64,000 bases of DNA from Moniliophthora roreri (taxonomy: Eukaryota > Basidiomycota > Agaricomycetes > Agaricales > Marasmiaceae): the NCBI GenBank assembly GCA_001466705.2, contig LATX02000174.1:1-64000 (forward strand), given 5' to 3'. Below are positions 1 to 11,835 of this stretch, piece after piece; the stretch's first letter is position 1; every line of letters begins with the position of its first letter. A program made the position numbers and the translations under genes. The notes under the pieces were generated by a model, which worked only from the letters and a program-made list of their open reading frames with translations, was not told where the DNA came from and made no database searches.

Positions 1-56
1 CCCTTGTAGCCTGCAGAAAGTAGTATTTTTGCTATTTTAGCATCTGTCATTCCAAA

Positions 57-820
57 TCATTGTAGCACTTTCTCAAGATATGGTATTTGATCTATTAAGA
101 CCTTACAACTATTCCAATGAATGTGCATATGTAGGAATTCTTTAACATTATTAAGACTCTGACATTCTGACATCTTCATGAAGTCAACCTTCTTTTGGGT
201 GACAAATTTTGGATCTGGTTCAATAAATAAGGCATCATCTATGTAAATGATTACTATTACGAGATGTTCCTGATTGTCATGATAGACAAATATGCCTGCA
301 TCAGAAATCAAATGTTTAAAGCCTAATTTCTTTATAGATTTCATAAGTGCTCTCCACCAAACTAGAGCAGCTTGCTTTAGTCTATAGATAGCTTGGCACA
401 AGCATAGAACTTTACATTCTTTGCATTTAACTTTAAAGTCTTCAGGTTGTTCCATGTAGATTTCTTCATCAAGTTCACCATACAAAAATGTGCTCTTGAC
501 ATCTAAAGCAGAGATGTGCCAGTTTTTGAGAGCTGCTAATGCAAGCATCATGAGATAGACTCATATTGAACAACTGGTGAGGAGATCTTATTGAAATCTA
601 CTCCTTCAACTTGTGAAGAACCTTTACCTACAAGTTGAGCTTTCTTTTGACCATCAGATTTGATGTTGAATACCCATCTGTTTTCCACAGTCTTGCTATC
701 TGGTGGTAGATCTACAAGTTCAGAGAGACATTGTGCCTGCAAAGAACTTGAGTTCTTCATAGCATGCAGGCTTCCATTCCTTCTGCTGCAATTCCACCTG
801 TAGTGGCAGGTTTTTGACAA
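57..820 (-). pseudogene. Ty1/copia retrotransposon reverse transcriptase fragment
   Basis: Read leftward, this encodes the start of a copia reverse transcriptase: RWVFNIKSDG, then a degenerate VGKGSSQVEGVDFNKI (family form close to ARLVAKGFSQ), ALDVKSTFLYGELDEEIYME, IYRLKQAALVWW and the catalytic-site motif YIDDALF (family YVDD). Motif order and spacing fit Pseudoviridae-like Ty1/copia pol. The reading frame breaks by one nucleotide near 548-551, between QYESIS and MLALAALKNWH, and the 3' part runs off the window. The domain is incomplete, has no RNase H part here, and is interrupted upstream by the fold-back element, so it is a dead relic. CpG is very scarce, as in the surrounding block. Confidence 0.9.
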
Positions 821-2390
821 AAGACTCCAACAAATAGCCTGACAGTTTTTTTAGCTATAAATAGGCTCTAGTAGCATGCTGGCACACTTCTATAAAAATC
901 CATACTGGAAAGTAAATCCCCACAGCCTCTGGAAGGTTTTCTGGTGCACTGGGCCATATTGGGGCATAATAGAGGGGCTAAAAAGTTGTATTTGTGAGCT
1001 AATAGACTTGTGTATACTGTAGAATGATGCTCCTGCAATATGGGGCCACAGGGATGCCAAAAACAAAGGTATATTGAGGTGATACATGCAGGATAAGGCA
1101 TTGGTCCTTGGGCTACGGGACAGATATTGGCATGGGGTAACTTCCTGCATGTAGATATGATTAATTGAATGCCTGAGATACCAAACTGTTATAGGTTTCA
1201 TTAGGTATTGAGGTAGATATGAGAAAAATACCAAAAAAAAACTGAAATTGGGGGATGGGTAGTACTGTATGGGATCTATTGATGTTGGACCTTATCCTTC
1301 ATAGCTGGGACATCCTCTGTATGTTTAAATGCTGAAAACAGCAGCTCAGGAGCCTAGTATTTTCCCCAGAATTACTACAGCCAAATTTACTTTTTTTGGG
1401 TTTGGGTAGTACTTTAGGACAGGGTGTAATTTAGATGGGCTGAAGCATCCTTTAGGAATGTACTGATGAGAAATATATACTTACTCAAGTAGTCCCATCA
1501 CTCCAATCCTTTTTTTACAGGGTATAAATGTTGTACAAATAATTCAGCCAATAATCATAGAATAGCTTCTCAGAGAATGGTTCCTGTACTGAGATAACTT
1601 AAAATTCAAATTCAGTGACATGAAAAAGGGTAAGGGGTAGCTTTTGGGTATTTTATTAGCATCAGGTTGAATAGATGTCCAGAAACCCTTACAAAATCAC
1701 TTATACTTGGATATTTTTACAGAGAGTGACCTGGGCATCATGGGACTATCAGAATCAAATCCAGAGCATCAAATAACACAGAAATTGAGTCCTGGGCCAT
1801 GAGTATCCATGCAGTATAGCTTGGTATATGAGTATGTCAAGTTTACTATACATAGTGGTATTGAGTTCATACAGCATCAGAGCATTTAACAGAGGGTGCA
1901 CTTTTTTCACTCAAAATTTTATAAATCCTGATGATTCTGAGGTGTGTTCATATGTAATCAAACCCTCTGGATTCAATTACCCCAATACTTAATGAAACCT
2001 ATAACAGTTTGGTATTTCAGACATTTAATTAATCATATCTACATGCAGGAAGTTACTCTATGTCAATATCTGTCCTGTAGCCTAAGGACCAATATCTAGT
2101 TCTGCATGTATCACCTCAATATACCCTCTTTTTGGCATCCCTATGCCCCCATATTACAGGAATATCATTCTATAGTATAAGTGAGTCTATTAGCTCACAA
2201 ATACAATTTTTTAGCCCCTCTATTAATACCCCAATATGGCCCAGTACACCAGAAAACATTCCAGAGGCTGTGGGAATTTACTTCCCAGTATGGATTTTTA
2301 TAGAAGTGTGCCAGCATACTCCTAGGGCCTATCTATAGCTAACAAACTGTTGGGCTATTTGTTGGAGTTTTTTGCACAAATTAGTTTTGG
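808..2390. mobile_element. Fold-back element with about 400 bp inverted arms
   Basis: The stretch 808-1215 is the imperfect reverse complement of 1985-2390. For example, the arm containing CCAGCATGCTACTAGAGCC on the minus strand near 860-880 reappears as CCAGCATACTCCTAGGGCC at 2313. The arms carry short matching open frames that are by-products of the repeat. The 770 bp between them (1216-1984) show no recognisable coding. The outer ends contain TGTTGGAG..TTTTTGTCAAAAACCTGC, which has an LTR-like TG start. Two readings fit: a fold-back DNA element, or two solo LTRs in opposite orientation. It sits against the copia reading frame and probably interrupted it. Confidence 0.7.
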
Positions 2391-2592
2391 ACATCTGTTG
2401 GAATTTTTTGTCAAAAACCTGCTATTATGAGTGAACTGGCACTATTAGAATGTTCCAGACATACTTAATGGCTTGCAATGAGATTCATTGTAAAGATTAT
2501 CAAGTGTTACTCTCTTGATGCCAGATACCACCTAATGAGAAGAATAAGCAGACATGAAGTGAGGCAAAGAAGGTAATGGGGTAGTCTTGAGA

Positions 2593-2647
2593 CCAGACTG
2601 ACGATACACACTGACGATCACAAGTGATGTGTGTGTATGTAGTCTGG
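2593..2647. repeat. 55 nt structured hairpin, copy 1
   Basis: CCAGACT pairs with AGTCTGG at the outer end. ATACACAC pairs with GTGTGTAT in the middle. ATCAC-AA-GTGAT closes the tip. The internal loop has CTGACG on the 5' side and a short GT on the 3' side. The same architecture and loop, but with different stem bases, recurs at 5880-5940 and 31051-31105. Function is unknown. Confidence 0.6.
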
Positions 2648-3131
2648 TACTTTCCTTGTGTGGGGTAGCTACTGGCTTTTTGTTCCCATGGATAGAGAAT
2701 GCTCCCATGGCCAGTACCTCTATTCCACACCTTGGATATATGTGTCTCTATACAGTAACATACATCCTGTAGCAATTCATTGTCATTTCCCTCCAATTTC
2801 AATCCTATTTCATTCTATATGTCAAAACATACAAGTAATATGCCAAAATGGCACCAGAATCAGTTGCCATTCCCTCAGAATCATCCTGGAAATAATTCTA
2901 TATCAAGTTCTCATCCAATGTCAAATCTACTTTATGTTATGAGCACATAATAAGAGGTATAAATCCATTTATTTTGAGGGTATACAATATGGAATTAGGT
3001 TATTATGGTTTAGAAATAAGAGATGCAGTGCAGCACCTGCCAAATTTTGGCTGGGGAGCTGTGGGACAATTCTCTATCCATGGGAACAAAAAGCCAGTGG
3101 CTACCCCATATGGAGGAAAGTTACAGACTAG
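2640..3131. repeat. Inverted repeat, about 60 bp arms
   Basis: 2640-2700 (containing GGGTAGCTACTGGCTTTTTG) is repeated inverted at 3069-3131 (CAAAAAGCCAGTGGCTACCC). The left arm begins inside the last bases of the hairpin at 2593-2647. The interval holds no recognised gene. It is probably a relic of a small non-autonomous element. Confidence 0.6.
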
Positions 3132-5150
3132 TAATGGAGGCAGAGCCAAAGGGTGCAAAGAAGAGAAAGATTATAGATGCATACTTAAGTGGAAAGCAGT
3201 TAGGAACACAGGTGAAAGCAGATGCAAAGTTTCCTCTCAAGTACATGACCTCTTTCTAAGTCATTTTCTCATTGTGACAATTAATTTTAGTACTAATTCT
3301 TTGTCATCAACTCTTTCTGAAGACAACATCTCACTAAAGGTCAATCTAATGGACAAGACAGCCCTCTCCTCCTTCAAGAGACCAGCTCTCAATAGGCTTT
3401 GTTCCCTGCAGACCAATGGCAAGGTGAAAGCTAATGGTACAATGACAACATTATCAACAGGCTTCATGAATTTGGCTGTGCACAGTTACCTACTTCTCAG
3501 TCTCCCCAACCTCCTAATGCACCTATACTTGTTCAATTCCAACCAATGGCCATGCCTTACTCTCTTCCAATCCTATTTCTGCAGGAAGACATGCACTAGA
3601 ACCTGACAATACCACTATTTCTGATTTTTCAACTACTTTCTGAGACATACATTCACTCTGAGCCCTCTTACTACTATATATACTGCCCTCAGTAGCTCTA
3701 AATATCTTCAAATGTTGTATATAGTTCAAAGCAATGTTATTTTATTGTATATACCATAGGTATCATCTACCAATGCTGCTCACAACAACAAATACCAATG
3801 TTTGGAAGCTTCTGGAGACTGCTAGTCTGCTAACCTTGCATGGCTACAGGAATTATTTTTGAGTGCCATGAAACAATAGAGCTAAACATTCTTCCTTTTT
3901 CAATATGTGATTTTGCATGTGCTTGAAGCAGAAAGTCCTCAACTGTTCCTGTAGGAGTCCCTTACTCTGCAATTGTGTTTACAGTCAGAAGCTACTGCAA
4001 GTGTAGTCTTTTGGACCATGTTCAACTTGTGCTAGGATTTCTATAAGAGCCTGTGATCTTGAGTTTGCATTAGCTGACTTAAAACCTTCCTAAACTTGAG
4101 CTTTCAACACTTATCTTGAGTGCTATACATGTTCTTTACACTTGATGAGTGTTCAACTTCATTCAATGTGACCTTGAAGTAGATGGATTCTGTCTCCTTC
4201 AAGCTCCAAAAACTACTGACAGGTGTTCTGTGAAGGACTCAGTAGTGCTTATGTGTCTGTAACCATACTTATTCTGAAATATTTGAGCACTTATTCCTAT
4301 GAGAAGGTTGGCAAGCCTCAGCTGGCAGCTAGGTGATCACTTGAGCTGGCTATGTTAGCTGTTACTCCTGGTATGCAATCAGTCATGTCACCTCCAAGGT
4401 CCCTGCCCCCTGCTTCCTTTCCTTTTCAAAAATTTGGGTCTCAGGCATGTCATTTTGGGCACTTCCTCCCACTCTCTTCATCCTGTTCACTTTTGCAGCT
4501 GTCCCATAGGTAGCTCACCACGTACATCTCTTGTGCCAATATATTGCAGCTCACAGTGCATGACATTTAAATTCAGACTTAAATTTAAAGTGTCCTGCTT
4601 TATTGACCACTATGCACACCTATGTGCTTTGTACATAGTAGAAATAGAATAGATAAATGATTATAGCACAACAGTTCATGAAGGGATAGACTAGAAACAC
4701 TGATAAATTTGTCCTTCAGCTCAGACCAGGTTACTAGACAGACTGATCCCTATGCAAAACCCAGCACCCTGTGTTCCTGAGCTATCCAGTAATGTTCAGA
4801 TGCCATTATTAGTAAAGCAGTGCTTGGCTTTACCCTACTAAAGAGCATAGTGACTATATTGATAAGCTTACAATGGTTTCATATGACTATGTCAACAGGC
4901 TGCAAAAGATATGTGTATGTCACCAGAGGACACTATGGCAACTAGACAGTGCTTACTGGCAAAATCAAGCTTTGGGAAGGTGTATTGACAATTCTTTATC
5001 TCTAAATTAACCTTACTAATTTGTTTCTATAGTACCCTCTGCAGTATATTTAAAAATAGTGTTGCATAATAATGCTTCTTTTCTCAAGAGAACCAGAAAG
5101 GACAAGTTGAGAGTGCAGCTAGATGCAAAAGTTGGTAATTGAGCCTAAAC
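3132..5150. other. AT-rich, CpG-poor stretch without a recognised gene
   Basis: Only short open frames occur, none with a family I recognise. A frame covering 3023-3259 has a basic segment (EPKGAKKRKIIDAYLSGK) that could be transposon-derived. CpG dinucleotides are rare throughout, as in the flanking transposon relics, so I take this as decayed repeat DNA. Confidence 0.4.
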
Positions 5151-5804
5151 CAGGGCTTCTAGCAGATCAGATTAGAATCAGATATAGATTCATCTGTTTG
5201 AATGGTAATAGTTAAGAGAGCAATCTGCATCAGCAGATAGTATCCATCAGATGGTCTGATAATCTGACAGATGGATACTGAGCCAGGACTTCACAATGAA
5301 ACCTCCTCTCACAGTGAAAATTTTGCTTCCCCCATCAGTATTTTCTCCTTGTTTACCTTCAAGACATGATGTTTGGAGCCACTCAGAGGGAGGGAGAATA
5401 GACAGAGCTCTCAGGTGTGGGACATTGATCTAGTTGTGCATTCCAAGCATCTGACTATTATACCTATTTGTTGTGTACAGAGTTGAGACAGGTTCATATA
5501 TTATACCCAAAACAGCTAAATTACAAGTCAAAGGTTAGTCAGATAGACAGATAATAGCTGATATATCACCTACTGCTACTATGAAGGTCAAAAAGGTAAC
5601 TATAGAAAGTCCTGGGCATGACTCTGGTCAACCTAATGAAGCCCAATAACAACTGTCTGCACCACATGGTCCATTCAATGTTCATCATCAGATTGGTCAG
5701 ATGCCATCTGTCAGATAGTGCTCATTGAGAAGCCCATCCACCATCTGAATCTGACCTCTCATTGCTTGGATGATGGCAGATCATCTGATCTGCTAGAAGC
5801 CCTA
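5151..5804. mobile_element. Non-autonomous hAT-like element (MITE), 654 bp
   Basis: The left end CAGGGCTTCTAGCAGATCAG is matched inverted by CTGATCTGCTAGAAGCCCTA at the right end, giving terminal inverted repeats of about 22 bp. Flanks are cctaaac on the left and cctataac on the right, which fits an eroded 8 bp target-site duplication. CAGGG termini and 8 bp duplications are typical of hAT elements. The interior has no transposase but many CAGATGG/CCATCTG-like subterminal motifs. Confidence 0.65.
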
Positions 5805-5879
5805 CCTATAACTGTGACTGTCAAAGCCTCCAGTTTAGTTTTTTATTACATTTAGGCCAATATGGTGACTTGCTATATA

Positions 5880-5940
5880 CTCTGAAATTGTCTAATGATA
5901 CTATCTGATGATTACAAGTGATGTAGTATATAATTCTGAG
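5880..5940. repeat. Structured hairpin, copy 2
   Basis: This is the most diverged copy of the hairpin at 2593 and 31051. The inner stem is ATACTA/TAGTAT, the tip is TTAC-AA-GTGA and the loop is CTGATGA/TGTAG. The outer stem CTCTGAAATT/AATTCTGAG pairs imperfectly and shares no sequence with the outer stems of the other copies. Confidence 0.5.
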
Positions 5941-6528
5941 ATGGTAAGGAATTATTCTGCTTCTCAGCCTTGACATCTGTCAAAGCCTTTGTTGCTATAG
6001 AAGCTGTGATACATAGGCTCAACACAACGAATAGATAACTGATGTGTCCACAGCTCTATTAGTATAATGACTACTTGGACACTAGTGGTTGTTGGCATCT
6101 AGTGCTTTCTTTTAGAACAAGAATCCAATAAATACACTTCCCCCACTATGTCTTGTCCAATAGGTTATCAATCAGGGCAATATACAAGGCTGGCATTACA
6201 TTGCAAATCCAAGCCTCTTTAAGCTTTACTGCAGTCAGCATATTTGCTGCCCTTGAACTGGTGTGAGTGTAACTTGGTGTCATGCAGGTTAAGTTAAGAT
6301 TCACTGGGAATAGACCTAGTATTTGGATTGATAAATTTACAATACTATCCCATGTACATATGTTATACATATGCACACATGAACCTGGAACTCGGAAAGC
6401 AACTTAGGTTTCATTAAAGAGAAATGTTGATTGCGTTCAAAGTCTCCGAGAGTCTGGATTACTCGCGTCCTGGCTATCACCGGGATTCGGGTTCTCAAAA
6501 TCGGCGTCAAGGCTGGTGAGAACGTATC

Positions 6529-6660
6529 ATGGCGGTCGTTGAGGACAAGAACCTAGAACAGGGAAAGCTTGACCCGAGTCTTCGGTACGACTTGCCGTTT
6601 TGGGCAACCCAAGAGCTTGGTAAGCTGTTTGCTCACGACCTCGAAGCACCCAGGTCGGAC
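6529..6660 (+). CDS. Short exon-like open frame upstream of the velvet gene, unassigned
   Basis: After the AT-rich block, the DNA becomes CpG-containing near 6390. An ATG at 6529 opens a frame with YDLPFWATQELGKL. The LPFW tryptophan context is loosely like the GINS subunit Psf3 N-terminal region, but the match is too short to assign. It may be a truncated exon of a host gene cut off by the transposon debris to its left, or part of the velvet 5' region. Weak support. Confidence 0.2.
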
Positions 6661-6707
6661 ATTTGTCTACAACGTTCAACCCTTTACCCTATTCATTTTC
6701 TTTTTCG

Positions 6708-9700
6708 ATGAGTGCGAGCGCGAGCAGTAGCGGAGGAAATGGGGTGAACGGAGGAAATGGAGGGGGAGGGAACGGGGGAACCGGGGGAAGCACCCAGTCC
6801 GCTATGCTGCCTCCGCCAATCCCATACCCGCCTCAGCCGTTTGATATGAGGTATCGCGAAAGACTGTGAGTTTCTTATCCATTCTTTTCCTTTTCATTGC
6901 TTGTTCCGGAGAGATGAGGACAGGTTGGATTGTTGGGTGTGAGGATGACAATTTGAATGTGGGATTCTCGAAATCTGGGTGGCGACCCGAGTCCCTGGGT
7001 ATGGGTCTTCCAGCTCACTCACAAGGTCACTCATCTCTTGGCCTTTTTCTCCCTGGTTTTACGCTGGGATTCACTGACGGTTCCCTCTTCTTATCCCCCC
7101 ATTTTCGCCTTGGACGACGATGACGATGCTTCCACCACTGGATGGGCCGCCTTACCCCATACCATCACATAACCACAGGCAATACGAACTTACGGTGCGG
7201 CAGGAACCAAAACAGGCGAGGATGTGCGGGGTTGGTGGAAAGGGTACGTTCAAGGTTCATGAACATGTGTCAATAGAGGCTGATAGGAATTGAACAGCGG
7301 ACAGGCGGCCTATTGATCCACCGCCCATTGTACAGTTACGGGTTATCGATCCTTGTGCCAATAAACATCAGCAACAACAACAGCAGCAAGGACAGGGAAG
7401 AAGACAGAGTGCATCACCGGAAAGAAGTCGGAGTAGGAGTAGGAGTAGAGAAAGGAATGAGGAAGTTGAAGTTGAAAGAGACCGAGAGGGTAGCAGTACC
7501 CCGACACCTGACGGTGCGTTCGCCAAGATGACCGAGTCATGATGATGGTATTGATATCGATGTAGGCCAACAACTGTACGGCTACGCGCACTCTTCATCG
7601 TATCTTCAAAATCCCTACTACTTTATGTTTGCATCGCTCGCAAAACCAGACGATGACGTCGAGTTGCACTGGCTCAAGGTACCTATTCGTCATACTCTGT
7701 CTCTGTCTCTTGATGCAAGCTGACCTATTCTTAGGACGGTCGTACACGATGTACAACCGGGAGTGTTGTTTCGTCGCTTTACCACCTCAAAGACCCTCAA
7801 CACAATAACGAAGACGCTGGATTCTTTGTCTTTCCGGATCTTAGTGTCAGAACGGAAGGAAGTTACAGGCTGAAGCTGAGTTTGTTTGAGGTCGTTGGGT
7901 GAGTGTTTGTCATTTCTATCGTCATTCGTACGCGTCGGAGCACATTTTTTGTTCTGCTCCTTCAAACCTCGATATAGGGAGTTTACTCCTCGTTTTCACC
8001 GGAGTGGTGTTTACAGAATCGATGTAGCACCCGGCCGCCCCACCTCGAGGCCTTCTAGACATCAGGACCGCATGTCGCTTTTATTGTCATCCTGAGCTTG
8101 ATGTTCAGGAACAAGGTCACTTGCTCCTGCCTTTGTGGAGCACTTCATTCTACCTGTCTCTAGGCCTAGGGCGACACTCTTCGGTCTATGGGCTTAATGC
8201 CCACAATTTCGCGATATCTCTTTCATTTCGCGTCCCCGGAGTGTGGCTCATCACCACGAGTCTACACACCTGCCGTATCGTTCTCGTTCCCATCAAGGCT
8301 TTCATCTGCTTTTTGTTATGATATTGATCACTGCTGCACGGTTCTTTGGATGACTGAACATACTGTCACTTACGACGCGTTATCTCCCAACCTGTCTCTT
8401 ACGTGACAACTAACCACTCGTGTTTTTCTAGTAACACCGTCAGACATTGCAAGTCGATCTTCTCAGCGCCATTCTATGTGTACACGGCCAAAAAGTTCCC
8501 TGGAATGGAAGGTTTGTCCACTCTACCGAAGTGTCGAGGTGTCGATGTTCATCTCTATACGTTCACAGAATCTACCCCATTGTCGTGCTCATTAGCCGAC
8601 CAAGGCATCAAAATTCGCATCAGGAAGGATATTCGTGTTAGGAAACGACCCATGGCCCAGATTCCTGACAACTCACCTTCCAGCTCAAACGCCAACAACA
8701 ACTCGAGTTCCTCTTCAAGCGGAGTTACCGTACCTACCTCACCCTTCACCTTCACCTCCCAAACTCCGAGCCAGGCTCAGGCTCAGGCGCAACCTCAGTC
8801 AAATCAGGGTCAAGGTCAAGGTCAGCCACCAGCTTACGCTCCTTATCCACCACCACCCCAAGCGCAACCCCAACATCAACAACCTTATCAGCCAACACCC
8901 GGATACGGTCCCCCGCCCGGGTACCAACAGCCAACTTATTGGCCACCGCATCCCCAGGCTTATGCTCCTCCACCACCCATACCACCTCCACCTCCTTCAC
9001 AAAATTCAATGATTACAATTACGGCGATGGGCCCTCCGCCGGGAGGTGTTCCTGGAGGAGGACCACTACAGCCTTTGCCGGTTGAGATGCAGCCTCCTGG
9101 TTGGGCGAAGGATAAAGATGGTGATGGGAGTGGTAGTGAATCTGAGGGTAGCAGTAAGAAAGGGAAAAAGGCGGATAAAGACCGTATGGATGTGGACGAG
9201 TCGAGCGCATCCGAGGGTGACGGTGACGATGATTCCGATTATGAGGAGTCAAGGAGTCGGAGTAAGAAGAAGGATGCTAAAGACAAGGGTAAGAAGGACA
9301 AGGATAAGAAGGAGAAGAGAGATAAGAAACGTACGAGGTTGGATTCGTATGGTCCTGCGCCGCCGTTACAGCCGCAACCGCAAGCACCACCTACTTCGGC
9401 GTGGCAGCAAACACCAGGTGGTGTGATACCGCCTCCGCCTGGTGCTACGATGGAATCGGCACCTGCATTGGCTAATGGTGGACGTATACCTCCACCGCCG
9501 GGTGCAACGATCGAGGCGCCTGCGTCAGCTTCCGGCAGTGGTAATAACACACCTACCAGGAACGCAAATGGTGGCCCATCCTCGTCGAATGGCCCGCCTG
9601 TAGGGTATCAGTTTGACGCTCAGGCTCAGGCGACGCCACAACCACCGCCGTCACAACAACAGCCTCAGCAGCAACAACCTGCTCAACCACAACCTCAGCA

Positions 9701-10742
9701 ACCACCTCAACAGCAGCAGCAGTATCCTCCGAACCAGAATCCGAATCCGTATGGACCCCCACCGCCTCTTCAACATCCTCATCAACCTCCGCATCCTGGT
9801 ATGCCGCCTCATCCTCACCAGCCGGGATACGGTTATCCACCGCCGCATCCGCCTACGCCTTGGGGACATCCGCCACATCATCCAGGATACGGGCCACCAC
9901 CGACGCCTTACGCGCCTCCTGGACCTCATTGGGGTGTTCCACCTTCTGCACCTGCATTCGCCGATCCAAATGCACCTCATCCGTACCAGCAGGCGCCTAT
10001 GCCGCCTTACGGAGCATATCCGCCACAACAGATGTATGGGCATGGTGGATACGGTATGCCGCCTCCACCAGGACCGTACTATGGAGGCTACTATGATCCG
10101 AATCAACAGCAACAACCACCTCCCCATCCTCAGCCTCAACAGCAAGGACAAGGACAATACCCGCCAAACCCGAATCATGGTCAAAATCCCGGTGGTGCGT
10201 ACACGCCAAATGAGTATCAGCAGCCTCCACCACAGCAACAACAGCAGTATCCTGGCTATCCACCACCTCAACAACAGATGAGGCCAGGTCCCGCACCGGG
10301 TCCTTGGGGATACCCGAATCCCAATACAACTCCCAACCCAGCGTATAATGCACCGGGTAATGGAGAAGTTTGGGGTACACCTACTGGCGCTGCTGGTGCC
10401 GCTGCTGCTGCGCCGCCGCCTGGCTGGGACACTTCATCTTCTGGTGGATATCAACCGTATGCACCTCCACCTCCGACAACTCAGGTACCCATTTCACAAA
10501 CCTTGTCGAGTACGTCGTCGCAGGATAAGATCCAGCTTGCGCCGTTGCGTGCTACCGGACACGGAGGGATACCGAATATATCGAGTCATGCGCAGAGTGT
10601 CGTTTCGTCCCAAGCGGGTGGTTCGAGACCGCAAGTGATTAGGATTGATTCGAGGAAAGATGATGCCGGTGGGAAAGAAGGTGAGAGGGAGAGAGGCAAG
10701 AAAAATGTATTGAGTATTGGAAGTATCATTTCGTCTGAATAA
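6708..10742 (+). CDS. Velvet-domain transcriptional regulator (VelB-like), 7 exons
   Basis: Exons 6708-6865, 7179-7243, 7298-7513, 7566-7678, 7735-7898, 8432-8511 and 8569-10742 join in frame to 989 aa. The velvet domain covers about residues 54-275: [37 protein letters not shown], then an inserted Q-run and RS-rich segment as in Vel[35 protein letters not shown] and [14 protein letters not shown]. Velvet proteins are nuclear DNA-binding regulators of development and secondary metabolism. The last 700 residues are disordered and rich in P, Q, G and Y, with an acidic/basic stretch ([18 protein letters not shown]) that could be a nuclear signal. The ATG at 6708 starts an S/G-rich leader. Intron 5 (7899-8431) is unusually long at 533 bp; skipping it restores [13 protein letters not shown]. 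No disruption seen, so probably functional. VosA-like is the alternative class. Confidence 0.9.
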
Positions 10743-11080
10743 AGGGTGGTGGCGGTGTATCTTGTTGTACTTGTGTCTTTCGTGCTTTCTTGTCTGCATT
10801 TCGTTCATCTCATATGTAAACCTTATGTCAATTCATGCTATGCGCTACTACTCCTACCACATACTCTTGGGTTCAATCCTCCTTTTTTTTGTCTTTTTTG
10901 GATTTTATCAATGCAATGTATGGGCCACACGTCTTTTAGAGTATTTTTATTCACCCTTCGTTCGCAATGTGCATGTACAAGATCTTTTTCTTTAATGCAA
11001 TATTGTTTTGCTGACTAGAATGTGCTTTTAGCATCACAATGACGAACGCTACAATATCAAAAATTGCACATTTTGTTATG
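10743..11080. other. Velvet 3' flank, no gene seen
   Basis: T-rich sequence after the velvet stop, with no open frame of note and no clear repeat. It presumably holds the 3' UTR and the intergenic gap before the F-box relic. Confidence 0.4.
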
Positions 11081-11835
11081 ATTGCTGAGAGTCAAGGGTA
11101 AGAGTAAGCATGCCGCCGCTCGCGTAAACATTAGGCGCATTGAACTCGAACAACCGCTATCGACTTCCTCTACCTGTCCAGTGTCCACAAATCGTTCACA
11201 AGGCGTCTATAGTGAAGATCACGATTGTAAGTACACCATTTTCACTCTCTATTTCAGGACTATTCACCTGTTTGAAGTGCGATATGTGTCATTTATGTGA
11301 CCGCCTCCCAGTAGAGATTCTGACTCGGAATTTTTAACAAGTTTGCACTTCAAAAACCCGTCACATTCTTCCAATCTGATGAACGATGGAAGATATGTCA
11401 TGTTTGCAAGTGCATTTATCGATTCATGATTAGGAACATAATTGGTTTACATCCATTATCTATCAGATGTTGGCGCAACGTCATCCTGAAGACTGCCATG
11501 TTATGGGACATGATTCACTTGGATCTTGAAGAATTCAATTGTCGGCACAGTCTAGATGATCCTCTTCAAAATGTGACCATTATTAATCCACCACTTTGAT
11601 AGCTTCAGCAGGCAGACCACTCCATATCACTCTTTAGTACTTGGCCTGAAATCACAGACGAGGATATCAAGTGGCTACCTCTCTTCACTGTCCTCACAGA
11701 ACATATAGAGAGGTGGTGTTCTCTCAGAATTGATGTGAGATACATCAATCTCAAACATCGTATTGATGGTGTTTCAGTGTTTTCTTTGCACAGAACATGC
11801 CAAGCTTGTCAACTTCAGAACCTTGAACTCCCATT

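Noticed and set aside
2593..2647. SECIS element or hammerhead ribozyme as the identity of the hairpin family
   Set aside because: The helix between the TGA loop and the AA tip is only 4-5 bp (SECIS needs about 12), and the hammerhead GAAA core is absent.
8020..8062. Cluster of restriction-like palindromes (CGGCCG, CTCGAG, AGGCCT, TCTAGA) in the velvet intron, resembling a vector polylinker
   Set aside because: The sites are not adjacent as in known polylinkers, the surrounding sequence is ordinary intron, and the CpG-rich composition makes such a cluster plausible.
9613..10281. Long open frames on both strands inside the velvet tail
   Set aside because: They are by-products of the repetitive CCN/CAN codons of the P/Q-rich region.
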